Below, piece after piece: positions 38,079 through 46,365 of a stretch of DNA of 64,000 bases. The stretch comes from Paenibacillus harenae DSM 16969 (GTDB taxonomy: Bacteria; Bacillota; Bacilli; Paenibacillales; Paenibacillaceae), in the NCBI RefSeq assembly GCF_000422465.1, contig NZ_KE383843.1:484271-548270 (forward strand), in the 5' to 3' direction. Both the position numbers and the translations under genes were made by a program. The notes under the pieces are model-generated. The model was not told the origin of the DNA, ran no database searches, and saw only the letters and a program-made list of their open reading frames with translations. Each line of letters begins with the position of its first letter. Within the stretch, counting starts at the first letter, position 1.

Positions 38079-38411
38079 TTAAAACAGTCCCATTGATTCG
38101 ATATGCCGCTTGGTCGTTTCCGTCCCGTAATCGTGCAGTTTTTTGTAAATCCGTTTCATGATATCATCATAGCCTTCATTTATTTCGGCGTTGCTGCTCA
38201 TATTGAACGGATTGAGCCCAAAATGGCCTGTCTGAGCCTCATCCATGCTGGACAGCTCGTCAAACAGCTCCCTCAGCCGGATATGCTCTCTTTCATTTAA
38301 ATAAACTTCCAGCTCGTAGGCCGCCGCTTCCGGATCCTCCAAAATTTGTCCCGCTTGAACGGATACGTAATAGGGCTTTCGTCCCTCATGCTCTGCCTCG
38401 TTCTTGCTCAT
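38079..38411 (-). CDS. Small protein of unknown function
   Basis: The 110-residue product is hydrophilic and mostly helical, with no signal peptide or membrane segment. Segments such as AAAYELEVYLNEREHIRLRE and DDIMKRIYKKLHDYGTETT stand out. The ATG is preceded by AAAGGGGAA. It is the first of a two-gene unit with the acidic protein downstream, and diverges from asnB. No family is recognised. Confidence 0.68.
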   Translation of the reverse strand: MSKNEAEHEGRKPYYVSVQAGQILEDPEAAAYELEVYLNEREHIRLRELFDELSSMDEAQTGHFGLNPFNMSSNAEINEGYDDIMKRIYKKLHDYGTETTKRHIESMGLF

Positions 38412-38548
38412 GAACGGATTCCCCTTTCCTGTTAGCTTCCTTTACAACCCTACTAGCATTCCCCTTCGGACAGACATTTTATCCCTTTTTTCAGCATATA
38501 ACTGATATTATCGCTGCATGAGACCAGCTAAAGAGAGGAATGAGATCG

Positions 38549-40393
38549 ATGTGTGGAATTACCGGCTGGATCGACTGGAACCGTGACCTTACGAAGCAAA
38601 GCGAAAGCTTGGAGAAGATGACCGATACGCTTGCACCGCGCGGTCCCGACGCTTCCGGCACGTGGATATCGGCGCATTGCGCATTAGGCCATCGGCGCCT
38701 TTCCGTTATTGATCCTGAGAACGGAGCCCAGCCGATGATCCGTCATACGGGCGACGACAAATATGTCGTAGTCTATAACGGTGAATTATATAATGCGCTC
38801 GAGCTTCGCAAGGAATTGGAAAGCAGGGGAAGAACATTTACGACAAGCTGCGATACGGAAGTGCTGCTGGTCGCTTTCATGGAGTGGGGAAAAGCTTGCG
38901 TCGAACGCTTTAACGGCATTTTTGCTTTTGCGATCTGGGATGTCGTGCAGCAGGAACTGTTCCTGGCCCGCGACCGGCTTGGCGTCAAGCCGCTGTTCTA
39001 CAGCCAGCAGGACGGGCTTTTTATTTTTGGCTCGGAGCAGAAATGCATTTTGGCGCATCCGGCAGTGAAGCCGGAGGTCGGCGCCGAAGGGCTGGCCGAA
39101 ATTTTCATACTCGGACCCGCGCGCACGCCCGGCCATGGCGTATACAAGCAAATCAGCGAGCTTCGGCCGGGAAAATGCATGACGGTCAGCCGCTCAGGCA
39201 TTAAGACAGTTACCTATTGGCAGCTTAAGAGCAAGGCGCATGATCATAATACAAGCGAGACCGCTGAACATGTCGGCGGACTCCTAAAGGATACCGTGGA
39301 ACGTCAGCTCGTATCGGACGTGCCGGTATGCACGCTGCTGTCGGGCGGTCTGGATTCCAGCGCTCTGACGACGCTCGCCGTTAACTATTACAATCGGACC
39401 GGCCAAGGCAGCGTGCACACGTATTCGGTCGATTACCGGGATAACGACAAGCATTTTCAAGCGCATGCGTTCCAGCCGAACAGCGACGCACCGTGGATTG
39501 AACGCATGACCGCGCACCTGGGCACGGTCCATCATTCGATACAATTCGACACGCCCGAACTTGCCGAAGCCTTGCAGGCAGCCACCTATGCCCGCGACCT
39601 TCCCGGCATGGCGGATGTGGACGCGTCCCTCCTGCTGTTCTGTCATGAAATTAAAAAGGATGCGACCGTTGCGATTTCCGGTGAAGCTGCCGATGAGATT
39701 TTCGGCGGATACCCCTGGTTCCACCGTGAAGAAGCGTTGAATGCGAACACGTTCCCGTGGTCGCTCGCATCCGCCATGCGCGCCGACCTCCTTGCGCCGG
39801 ACGTAGCGGCTTGGATCAAGCCGCTGGATTATATCGGCGACCGCTATTCGCAGGCGATTGCCGAGGTGCCGCATCTGGACGGAGAGAACGATCAGCTTCG
39901 GAAGATGCGCCAAATGTCGTACTTGAACATTACGCGGTTCATGCCGACGCTGCTTGACCGGAAGGACCGGATGAGTATGGCGGCAGGCCTCGAAGTGCGC
40001 GTACCGTTCTGCGATCACCGTCTGGTCGAATATGTCTGGAACATTCCATGGGAGATTAAAACATCCGGCGACCGCGAGAAGGGAATACTGCGCAAAGCGC
40101 TGAAGGGCGTACTTCCGGACGATGTCCTGACCCGCAAAAAAAGCCCGTATCCCAAAACGCATAACCCGAATTATTTGGCCGCCGTCAAAGGCTTGCTTCT
40201 AGAGGTGCTGGATGATCCGACATCCCCGCTGCTCCCGCTTATCAATGCGAAAAAGGTGAGGGAGCTCGCTGAATCGGATTCCGCAAAATCGAACATTCCA
40301 TGGTTCGGCCAGCTCATGTCCGGTCCGCAGCTGTTCGCCTATTTATATCAGGTGAACTTGTGGTTGAAGCATTATAAGATTGTCATTGCGTAG
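38549..40393 (+). CDS. asnB: Asparagine synthase (glutamine-hydrolysing)
   Basis: The enzyme makes asparagine from aspartate, ATP and glutamine ammonia. Start ATG 38549 gives MCGITGWIDW, so that Cys2 becomes the N-terminal nucleophile after Met removal. AGAGAGGA stands 9 nt upstream. The amidotransferase domain has RGPDASG and YNGELYN. The synthetase domain has the pyrophosphatase loop LLSGGLDSSALTTLA and SGEAADEIFGGYPW. The 614-residue length is close to AsnO of B. subtilis, a sporulation-linked paralog, so asnO is an alternative name. Confidence 0.93.
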   Translation: MCGITGWIDWNRDLTKQSESLEKMTDTLAPRGPDASGTWISAHCALGHRRLSVIDPENGAQPMIRHTGDDKYVVVYNGELYNALELRKELESRGRTFTTSCDTEVLLVAFMEWGKACVERFNGIFAFAIWDVVQQELFLARDRLGVKPLFYSQQDGLFIFGSEQKCILAHPAVKPEVGAEGLAEIFILGPARTPGHGVYKQISELRPGKCMTVSRSGIKTVTYWQLKSKAHDHNTSETAEHVGGLLKDTVERQLVSDVPVCTLLSGGLDSSALTTLAVNYYNRTGQGSVHTYSVDYRDNDKHFQAHAFQPNSDAPWIERMTAHLGTVHHSIQFDTPELAEALQAATYARDLPGMADVDASLLLFCHEIKKDATVAISGEAADEIFGGYPWFHREEALNANTFPWSLASAMRADLLAPDVAAWIKPLDYIGDRYSQAIAEVPHLDGENDQLRKMRQMSYLNITRFMPTLLDRKDRMSMAAGLEVRVPFCDHRLVEYVWNIPWEIKTSGDREKGILRKALKGVLPDDVLTRKKSPYPKTHNPNYLAAVKGLLLEVLDDPTSPLLPLINAKKVRELAESDSAKSNIPWFGQLMSGPQLFAYLYQVNLWLKHYKIVIA

Positions 40394-40404
40394 GGCAAAC
40401 GATT

Positions 40405-40436
40405 GCGAGCGGGAAGTCCTCCCGCTATTTTCTTAG
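40405..40436 (+). terminator. asnB terminator
   Basis: GCGGGA and TCCCGC form a 6-bp stem with a 5-nt loop, followed by TATTTTCTT, 16 nt after the asnB stop. Confidence 0.75.
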
Positions 40437-40460
40437 TTGGACTACACTTCTTCACCGTCT

Positions 40461-40592
40461 AGCAGGAAAAGCTCCCGTTATTTCGACCGATTTTGTCTGA
40501 AATGCGATGAAATGGGCGGATTAACGGGAGAAATTCCCGTTAGAATCGTTTTTAGCTATATTAAAGTTATTTAACAGGAGAAATTCCCTTTC
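40461..40592. repeat. Three related short intergenic repeats
   Basis: The gap between asnB and rdgB has three similar units: 40461-40485 (AGCAGGAAAAGCTCCCGTTA...), 40521-40545 (TTAACGGGAGAAATTCCCGT...) and 40571-40592 (TTAACAGGAGAAATTCCCTT...). Each centres on GGGAG-A-rich-TCCCGTTA. The second is a near palindrome. They look like members of a dispersed non-coding repeat family; copies elsewhere in the genome cannot be seen here. Confidence 0.55.
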
Positions 40593-40654
40593 ATGCGGAT
40601 ACGTCTATACATTTAAACCTGGAATCAGAAAGAGTCCGTAAACAAAATTTCATT

Positions 40655-40717
40655 TCAAAAAACCCCGGCCGCATAGCCGTTTCTACTGGAAGCAGAAACG
40701 CTGCGGTTCGGGGTTAT
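40655..40717 (-). terminator. rdgB terminator
   Basis: On the minus strand AACCCCG and CGGGGTT enclose a second stem (CGTTTCT/AGAAACG), followed by a run of six T. It ends the gerM-rph-rdgB group. Confidence 0.85.
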
Positions 40718-40734
40718 TTGGCATTTACGCCTAA

Positions 40735-41403
40735 TTAAAGGTGCTCTAATTGAGGCAGCAGCTTTCGCAGCGCTTCGCCGCGATGGCTGATTTGCTGCTT
40801 CTCTTCCTTCGAGAGCTCGGCCATGCCGCGATTCAGGCCTGGAAGCCAGAACAGCGGGTCGTAGCCGAAGCCGCCGGCTCCGTGCGGACGGTCCGTAATC
40901 ATGCCGTCCACCGTGCCTTCCGCTTCAATAAACATACCCGTCGCCGGATCGTACAAGGCAAGCGCGCATACAAATTGTGCTCTGCTCAGTATGAGTGAGC
41001 CGTCCGGCAAATCCGGATTCGGACGCGCGGAATCCGCCGCATTCATCTGCAAGCGAGCGAGTTCCCGCAGCAGCTTCGCATTATTATCGGCGTCCGTCGC
41101 CCCCTCCCCCGCATAGCGGGCAGAGTATACGCCCGGCTCGCCGTTCAGCGCTTCAACGCGCAGACCGGAATCATCCGCGAGCACCGGCACGCCGAGCGCG
41201 TCGCCGGCGGTCTTCGCTTTAATTCGGGCGTTATCCGCGAATGTCAGGCCATCCTCAACGATGTCCGGAATTTGCGGATAATCCAGCAGGCTTGCCGCTT
41301 CTTTGCCAAGCTTCTGCAGCGCGTGAGCGAACTCCTTCACTTTACCGGCATTTTTGGTGGCAATGACGATGACGTTTTGGGATAACAGGGATGGTTTTGT
41401 CAT
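40735..41403 (-). CDS. rdgB: XTP/dITP diphosphatase (RdgB/HAM1 family)
   Basis: This house-cleaning enzyme hydrolyses deaminated purine triphosphates (XTP, dITP) to monophosphates and keeps them out of nucleic acid. The signature segments are IATKNAGKVKEF at the N-terminus, ADDSGLRVEALNGEPGVYSARYAG in part (Asp acting as base), and GAGGFGYDPLFWLPG with SHRGEAL near the end. It lies 5 nt after rph on the same strand. The order gerM-rph-rdgB is the same as in B. subtilis (gerM-rph-ysnA). Confidence 0.95.
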   Translation of the reverse strand: MTKPSLLSQNVIVIATKNAGKVKEFAHALQKLGKEAASLLDYPQIPDIVEDGLTFADNARIKAKTAGDALGVPVLADDSGLRVEALNGEPGVYSARYAGEGATDADNNAKLLRELARLQMNAADSARPNPDLPDGSLILSRAQFVCALALYDPATGMFIEAEGTVDGMITDRPHGAGGFGYDPLFWLPGLNRGMAELSKEEKQQISHRGEALRKLLPQLEHL

Positions 41404-41408
41404 TAAGG

Positions 41409-42146
41409 CTAACCTCCGATACGGTCCGCAATCGGTCCAAGCACCTCAATCTGCTTGCTGATCAGCTCCGTGATGCCCGCCTCGCCCAGCGCAAGCAGCT
41501 GGTTCAGTTCATCGCGCGAGAAAGGAGCTTCCTCGCCCGTGCCCTGCACCTCAACGAACTTGCCGCTGCCGGTCATCACGACGTTCATATCCACCTTCGC
41601 CTTCGAATCTTCATCGTAATTCAAATCCAGCATCGCCTTTTCCTGGATAACGCCGACGCTGACCGATGCCAGAAAATCGGTAATCGGAAATTTGGCGAAC
41701 TGCGTTTTTTCCGACAGCTTCTGAACCGCCAGGCACAGAGCGATGAACGATCCCGTAATGGAGGTCGTTCGCGTGCCGCCATCCGCTTGGATGACATCGC
41801 AGTCCAGCGTGATCGTCCGCTCCCCGAGCGCCTGCAAATTAACGACTGAGCGCAAAGCGCGCCCGATCAGCCGCTGAATTTCCATCGTTCGTCCCGTCAG
41901 CTTTCCCTTCGCCGCTTCGCGGATATTTCTCGAATGCGTCGCCCGCGGCAGCATCGCGTACTCCGCCGTAATCCAGCCCTTGCCTTGTCCCTTCATGAAA
42001 GGGGGTACCCGTTCCTCGACGCTGGCCGTACAGATCACCTTCGTATCGCCGACCTCGATGAGGACCGAGCCCTCCGCATATTTATTTACGCCTGTCGTTA
42101 TCGTTACCTGCCGCAGCTGGTTCGTTTGCCTGCCATCAATTCGCAT
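41409..42146 (-). CDS. rph: Ribonuclease PH
   Basis: RNase PH trims tRNA 3' ends by phosphorolysis. ATG 42146 ([16 protein letters not shown]) stands behind CAGGAGGCA and gives 245 residues; the longer upstream frame has no site. The motifs [32 protein letters not shown]-type sequence ([18 protein letters not shown]) and [20 protein letters not shown] are present. It precedes rdgB by 5 nt. Confidence 0.96.
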   Translation of the reverse strand: MRIDGRQTNQLRQVTITTGVNKYAEGSVLIEVGDTKVICTASVEERVPPFMKGQGKGWITAEYAMLPRATHSRNIREAAKGKLTGRTMEIQRLIGRALRSVVNLQALGERTITLDCDVIQADGGTRTTSITGSFIALCLAVQKLSEKTQFAKFPITDFLASVSVGVIQEKAMLDLNYDEDSKAKVDMNVVMTGSGKFVEVQGTGEEAPFSRDELNQLLALGEAGITELISKQIEVLGPIADRIGG

Positions 42147-42258
42147 GCTTTTGCCTCCTGAGTAACTCAAAGTTCGTTTAGTTTGATCATTCACTAACAT
42201 ACCATTCCACAATCTTTCCTATTTTACCAAAGTGGACATTGAAATGCACTCAAGGAAA

Positions 42259-42316
42259 GGAAAAAGAAAAGGGACCTCTCCGGATGCCAACAAATCGGCA
42301 AGGGAGCATCCCTTTA
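42259..42316 (-). terminator. Second hairpin of a tandem terminator after gerM
   Basis: On the minus strand AAAGGGA pairs with TCCCTTT around inner CTCC/GGAG and TTGCC/TGGCA stems, followed by TCTTTTTCC. It follows a first, stronger hairpin immediately upstream. Confidence 0.65.
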
Positions 42317-42317
42317 A

Positions 42318-42362
42318 TAAAAGAAGGCTGCCCTTCAAGGTCGATGACCTAGAGGGGCAGCC
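42318..42362 (-). terminator. gerM terminator
   Basis: On the minus strand GGCTGCCCCTCTAGGTC pairs with GACCTTGAAGGGCAGCC around an ATC loop, followed by TTCTTTTATT. It lies about 20 nt after the gerM stop and would separate gerM from rph. Confidence 0.9.
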
Positions 42363-42381
42363 GCTTGAAGCATCTGTATGA

Positions 42382-43434
42382 TTACGATTTGATGGCGTTA
42401 ACGTGATGCGGTCTGCTAACCGGCTCGCTGTAGGATTGATCGGCATCGTCAATGATATTGGTCTCGCCGTTAACCTTGAGCTGGACCGAATCCGCGCCTG
42501 TCGTCTCCGTGATCGAGAGAACGAGCGCTTGAAGCATCTCCGCCGGAAGCTTCTGACCGGCCTGATAGGCCTCATCCTGCAGGTCGACCGTCACGACCTC
42601 GCCCTCCTGTACGATGTTTTTCACTTCTACATCCGGTAAAATGACGCTCGTCAGCTCCTTCGTGTTAAGCGGTCCGGAAATCAGCTGCTCGATCGCCGCC
42701 TGAGCAGGCGATGCCGAACGGTCCACAAGCCGAGTTACCGGTACGTAATACTGCTCGTCGTTCAACGTTTGGGCCGAGAAATACAACGTGACCGGCGTTG
42801 ACTGCGCGTAGTTGACTCCGTTCGCCGTTTCGATATTGATGCCGATATCCCTCGTGAGCGCATCGTCAAGCGGGAAAGCGTCCACCGGCATTTCCGTCAA
42901 TTTGGCGCCTTCATACCAGATTTCAACGCCCTCGATCCCCGTCATCGCTGTCAGCGTCCACGTAATCGCTTCTACGATCGTACGCTCATCCTGCTCGTTA
43001 TAGCTGGAGAACGGCTCCGAGAATTCAACGATGGCAAGCTTCTGTTCCTTATCGTAGGTATACTTTTTAATTTGAGTGCCTTGAGGAATGACCGCGCGGA
43101 AATCTTCCGGCAGCTGATTCGCGTAAGCACCGTTCTCCACCATCATTTCAAGCGCCTTTTGAGCTGCGACTTCATTGGTTCCCAGCGTTGTCTGAAGAGC
43201 GATCGGCGCCAAATAGCCGTTCCGGTCCTCCAAATACACCGTCATTTGCGTATCTTGTCCTTGCAGATCAGCCTGTCCGATTTCTTCGCCTTCTAATCCG
43301 TCCTGCACCTCAACCTGCGGCGGATCGATCGACTTGCCTGTCTCCTGCGAGAAAAAGCTGCAGCCTGCCGTAAGAATGGGAAGCACCAATACACCCGATA
43401 GCACTGCACCCCTAATCCATCTTTTTTGAACCAT
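42382..43434 (-). CDS. gerM: Germination/sporulation lipoprotein GerM
   Basis: GerM takes part in sporulation and germination at the spore envelope; in B. subtilis it supports the channel complex across the forespore membranes. The 350-residue product has a signal peptide ending in the lipobox LTAGC (Cys25). Two GerMN domains follow: about residues 60-205 (with TVYLEDRNGYLAPI and AVIPQGTQIKKYTYD) and 215-335 (with VTLYFSAQTLNDEQYYVPVT and VILPDVEVKNI). The neighbours rph and rdgB confirm the name. Confidence 0.94.
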   Translation of the reverse strand: MVQKRWIRGAVLSGVLVLPILTAGCSFFSQETGKSIDPPQVEVQDGLEGEEIGQADLQGQDTQMTVYLEDRNGYLAPIALQTTLGTNEVAAQKALEMMVENGAYANQLPEDFRAVIPQGTQIKKYTYDKEQKLAIVEFSEPFSSYNEQDERTIVEAITWTLTAMTGIEGVEIWYEGAKLTEMPVDAFPLDDALTRDIGINIETANGVNYAQSTPVTLYFSAQTLNDEQYYVPVTRLVDRSASPAQAAIEQLISGPLNTKELTSVILPDVEVKNIVQEGEVVTVDLQDEAYQAGQKLPAEMLQALVLSITETTGADSVQLKVNGETNIIDDADQSYSEPVSRPHHVNAIKS

Positions 43435-43566
43435 ATTGACCTTTCCTCCCTAAATCAAGTTTTGCCTGGCGGCTTTGTACAACTCACTATTTGTAGTACT
43501 ATGTATACGAGCCCTTCCCTGTTTTAGACCAGTTTTGTCCACAAAATCGTAAGGGGGTACAAAAAC

Positions 43567-44106
43567 ATGTCCAATCCTGAAGTTTATAGCCTTAACAGCC
43601 GCAAAGTAGCGGAAGCGACAGACGAATGGCTCATGAAGCGCGGGGTGACGAAGCTGGCGATCGCCGAGCTCGTTCATTTTCTGCAAAAGGAATATTTCCC
43701 TGATCTGACGCCCGAAGATTGCATCGTGCACGTCGATGCCGTTCTATCGAAGCGCGAGGTGCAAAATGCCGTATTGACCGGCATCCAGCTCGATATATTG
43801 GCCGAGGAAGGAAAGCTCATGCCGCCGCTGCAGGATATGATCAAGTACGACGAGAGTCTTTACGGCTGCGATGAAATTTTGGCGCTGTCGATCGTTAATG
43901 TGTATGGCAGCATCGGATTCACGAACTTCGGTTATATCGACAAGCTGAAGCCGGGCATTCTGGTCAGACTGAACGATAAAAAAGACGGTGAAATTCACAC
44001 ATTCTTAGACGATATCGTAGGCGCGATCGCCGCTTCCGCGGCCAGCCGGATCGCTCACCGCAAACAGGCGGAGCGGGAAGGCGTCACGCAGCCTCCGCTC
44101 GATTAA
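43567..44106 (+). CDS. Phosphatidylglycerophosphatase A-family protein (YutG-like)
   Basis: Members of this PgpA-type family dephosphorylate phosphatidylglycerophosphate in phospholipid synthesis. The 179-residue product contains the Firmicutes signature segments RGVTKLAIAELVHFLQKEY, YGCDEILALSIVNVYGSIG and HTFLDDIVGAIAAS. The ATG stands behind AAGGGGGT. Unlike proteobacterial PgpA it lacks obvious membrane helices apart from the final Ala-rich helix, as is usual for the Bacillus form. It is followed after 21 nt by an AIM24-family gene on the same strand. Confidence 0.88.
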   Translation: MSNPEVYSLNSRKVAEATDEWLMKRGVTKLAIAELVHFLQKEYFPDLTPEDCIVHVDAVLSKREVQNAVLTGIQLDILAEEGKLMPPLQDMIKYDESLYGCDEILALSIVNVYGSIGFTNFGYIDKLKPGILVRLNDKKDGEIHTFLDDIVGAIAASAASRIAHRKQAEREGVTQPPLD

Positions 44107-44127
44107 ACGTACAGGAGGGGTCGAAAG

Positions 44128-44808
44128 ATGAATTACGAAATTTTGTATAGAGGCGCTTTCGCCATGCTGAAGGTCAAGCTGAATCCGGGCGAGAACGTAA
44201 AGGCCGAGATGGGGGCGATGGTCTCCATGTCGCCGAATATCGATCTGAAGGGTACGGTCGACGGCGGCATTATGCGCGGGCTTGGCAGAATGCTGAGCGG
44301 CGAGACTTTCTTTTTCCAGGAGTTAACCGCAAATCGGGGGCAAGGAGAGGTTCTCCTTGCTCCCCCCTCCCTCGGGGATATCGAAGCGATCGAGCTGGAC
44401 GGCTCCTATAAGCTGCTCGTTCAGAAGGATGGATTCTTGGCGGGTACAAGCGGTATCGAAGTGAATACGAAAATGCAAAATCTGGGTAGGGGTCTGTTAT
44501 CCGGCGAAGGCTTCTTCATCGTGGAAATTAGCGGGAGAGGCACCGTGTTTCTATCCTCTTACGGCGCCATTCACGCCGTTAATTTGGCTCCCGGCGAAGA
44601 GATCGTCATCGATAACGGCCATCTGGTTGCATGGCCTGCCTATATGCAGTACAGCATCGATAAGGCGTCTAAGGGCTGGCTCTCCAGCATAACGAGCGGA
44701 GAAGCGATCGTCTGCCGGTTCCGCGGAGAAGGCGTCGTCCTCGTGCAGTCCCGGAACCCGTCGGGCTTCGCCAGCTGGTTAAAGAAATTCCTTCCCAGAG
44801 GCAATTAG
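44128..44808 (+). CDS. AIM24/TIGR00266 family protein
   Basis: The 226-residue product belongs to the AIM24 family of beta-rich proteins of unknown function. The typical segments are FAMLKVKLNPGENVKAEMGAM, the GLGRMLSGETFFFQEL block, and IEVSGRGTVFLSSYG-type sequence (EISGRGTVFLSSYGAIH). It has no signal peptide. AGGAGGGG precedes the ATG. It follows the pgpA-type gene by 21 nt and ends before a strong bidirectional terminator. Confidence 0.9.
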   Translation: MNYEILYRGAFAMLKVKLNPGENVKAEMGAMVSMSPNIDLKGTVDGGIMRGLGRMLSGETFFFQELTANRGQGEVLLAPPSLGDIEAIELDGSYKLLVQKDGFLAGTSGIEVNTKMQNLGRGLLSGEGFFIVEISGRGTVFLSSYGAIHAVNLAPGEEIVIDNGHLVAWPAYMQYSIDKASKGWLSSITSGEAIVCRFRGEGVVLVQSRNPSGFASWLKKFLPRGN

Positions 44809-44954
44809 AACCGATCGGCAGCCAGCCGCTATGCCTGCCTTATATTTGTACTTATCCTGTATTTCGTCCAGTTTGTTCGGCTTCAAACGCCGCTTTATGC
44901 AAAAATCCTCCTATCACTGGATGGAATCCAGTATAGAGAGTGAATGATCGAAAA

Positions 44955-44998
44955 CAAAAACCGGCCCCGATCTCTATGCAGACCGGGGCCGGTTTTCT
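44955..44998. terminator. Bidirectional terminator between the AIM24-family gene and glpX
   Basis: AAACCGGCCCCG and CGGGGCCGGTTT form a 12-bp GC-rich stem with A- and T-tracts on either side, between convergent genes. The rest of the 312-bp gap (44809-45120) holds nothing else recognisable. Confidence 0.9.
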
Positions 44999-45120
44999 AG
45001 AACTCGACGAAAGGCCGTGCCGTTCTCGTCCGAACTCGAACGGGATTGCGTCGGAGAATTAATCGGCGATGCTCCAGCAGCCGGCGGCCGGCAGCCTAGG
45101 TTCTGCGCCGGATGATCAGG

Positions 45121-46122
45121 TCATCCATTGCCATGCGTTTGCAGGGCTGTCGGCAAACCGGCGTTCAAGAAAGGCTTGTTCGGCAAAACATGCAGCGAAC
45201 GGACGAATCGGATCGTCTTCGTCTTGCCCCTCATGACGATGGAATGCGTCTCGGCCCGTTGGTCGGGAAAATAGCGGACACCGCCGAGAAACTCGCCGGG
45301 CGTTACGCCCGTCGCCGCAAAATAAACGTCGCCGTTCCCGATCATATCCTCCATGGAAAGCACGCGGTAAGGATCTTCAATGCCCATTTCGATACAGCGC
45401 TTGTACTCATTGCCGTCCGCCGGCATCAGCCGAGCTTGCAGCTCGCCGCCCAAGCATTTTAACGCAGCCGCGGCCAATACCCCCTCCGGCGCTCCGCCTG
45501 ATCCTACGTAGAGATCAATTCCTGCTTCGGGAAACGCTGGCGCCATCGCCCCGGCAACATCGCCGTCCGATAAAAATTTGATGCGTACGCCGACTTTGCG
45601 GAGTACCTTCACGATTGATTCATGGCGGTCGCGGTCAAGAATCATGACCGTCAAATCCGCCACCTTCTTATTTAATCCGACGGCCGCTTTGCGGAGCGTT
45701 TCCTCCAGCGGATCGGTAATCGATAGTTTGCCGACGAGCGCCGGACCGAATGCCAGCTTCTCCATATACATATCCGGCGCGTGCAGCAGCTGTCCTTTGC
45801 CTGCAACGGCAATAACGGACATGGCATTATTAAGCCCCTTCGCCACGATCTCCGTTCCTTCCAGCGGATCGACCGCGACATCGACTTCCGGGCCGTTCAT
45901 GCTGCCGACTTCCTCCCCGATATAGAGCATCGGAGCTTCGTCCATTTCGCCTTCGCCGATGACCACCGTTCCATGAATCGATACCGAATCGAACATCGCC
46001 CGCATGGCTGACGTTGCCGCTTCATCCGCGCTGTTCTTATCGCCTCTGCCCATCCAAGGCGCGGATGCCAATGCCGCCAATTCCGTAACCCTTACAAGCT
46101 CAAGCGCCAATTCTCTCTCCAT
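45121..46122 (-). CDS. glpX: Fructose-1,6-bisphosphatase class II
   Basis: GlpX converts fructose-1,6-bisphosphate to fructose-6-phosphate in gluconeogenesis. The 333-residue product has the metal-binding motifs VIGEGEMDEAPMLYIGEEVG and VAVDPLEGTEIVAKG, and later YVGSGGAPEGVLAAAALKC. The start ATG follows AGGAGAT. It stands alone between two terminators. An AT-rich palindrome lies about 80 bp upstream of the start. Confidence 0.96.
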   Translation of the reverse strand: MERELALELVRVTELAALASAPWMGRGDKNSADEAATSAMRAMFDSVSIHGTVVIGEGEMDEAPMLYIGEEVGSMNGPEVDVAVDPLEGTEIVAKGLNNAMSVIAVAGKGQLLHAPDMYMEKLAFGPALVGKLSITDPLEETLRKAAVGLNKKVADLTVMILDRDRHESIVKVLRKVGVRIKFLSDGDVAGAMAPAFPEAGIDLYVGSGGAPEGVLAAAALKCLGGELQARLMPADGNEYKRCIEMGIEDPYRVLSMEDMIGNGDVYFAATGVTPGEFLGGVRYFPDQRAETHSIVMRGKTKTIRFVRSLHVLPNKPFLNAGLPTALQTHGNG

Positions 46123-46203
46123 TATCTAATCTCCTTCTCATTTCATATGACGGATATCTCTGAATAGAGTACACATTGAAGCCATTTCCGTTAATAAATA
46201 TGT

Positions 46204-46223
46204 ATCATATATTTATATATGAT
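46204..46223. promoter_or_regulatory. AT-rich 9-2-9 palindrome upstream of glpX
   Basis: ATCATATAT-TT-ATATATGAT is a perfect inverted repeat 82 bp upstream of the glpX start. It has the same geometry as the palindrome at hemA but different sequence. Because it is almost only A and T it may be chance. Confidence 0.25.
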
Positions 46224-46294
46224 GCAATAATTATATATCTTTCTTCATTAAATCATCATTATCTGGCGTATGCAGAATAAATTCACTCAAACGA

Positions 46295-46330
46295 TAAAAA
46301 TAGCCTCGAAGCTGGGCTTCGAGGCTTTGA
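46295..46330 (-). terminator. Terminator of the ABC transporter operon
   Basis: AGCCTCGAAG and CTTCGAGGCT form a perfect 10-bp stem with a 5-nt loop, followed on the minus strand by ATTTTTATC, after the solute-binding protein gene. Confidence 0.88.
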
Positions 46331-46365
46331 TGCTGCACGATTTGATTACGAACAGACTGTATTCG

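Noticed and set aside
39284-40162. 292-residue minus-strand frame opposite asnB
   Set aside because: It is fully antisense to a conserved synthetase domain, shows no family motif, and is Arg/His-rich as shadows of this genome are.
46204-46223. AT-only 9-2-9 palindrome upstream of glpX as a partner of the hemA operator
   Set aside because: It shares geometry but not sequence with the hemA palindrome, and runs of A and T form palindromes easily by chance. Kept only as a low-confidence feature.
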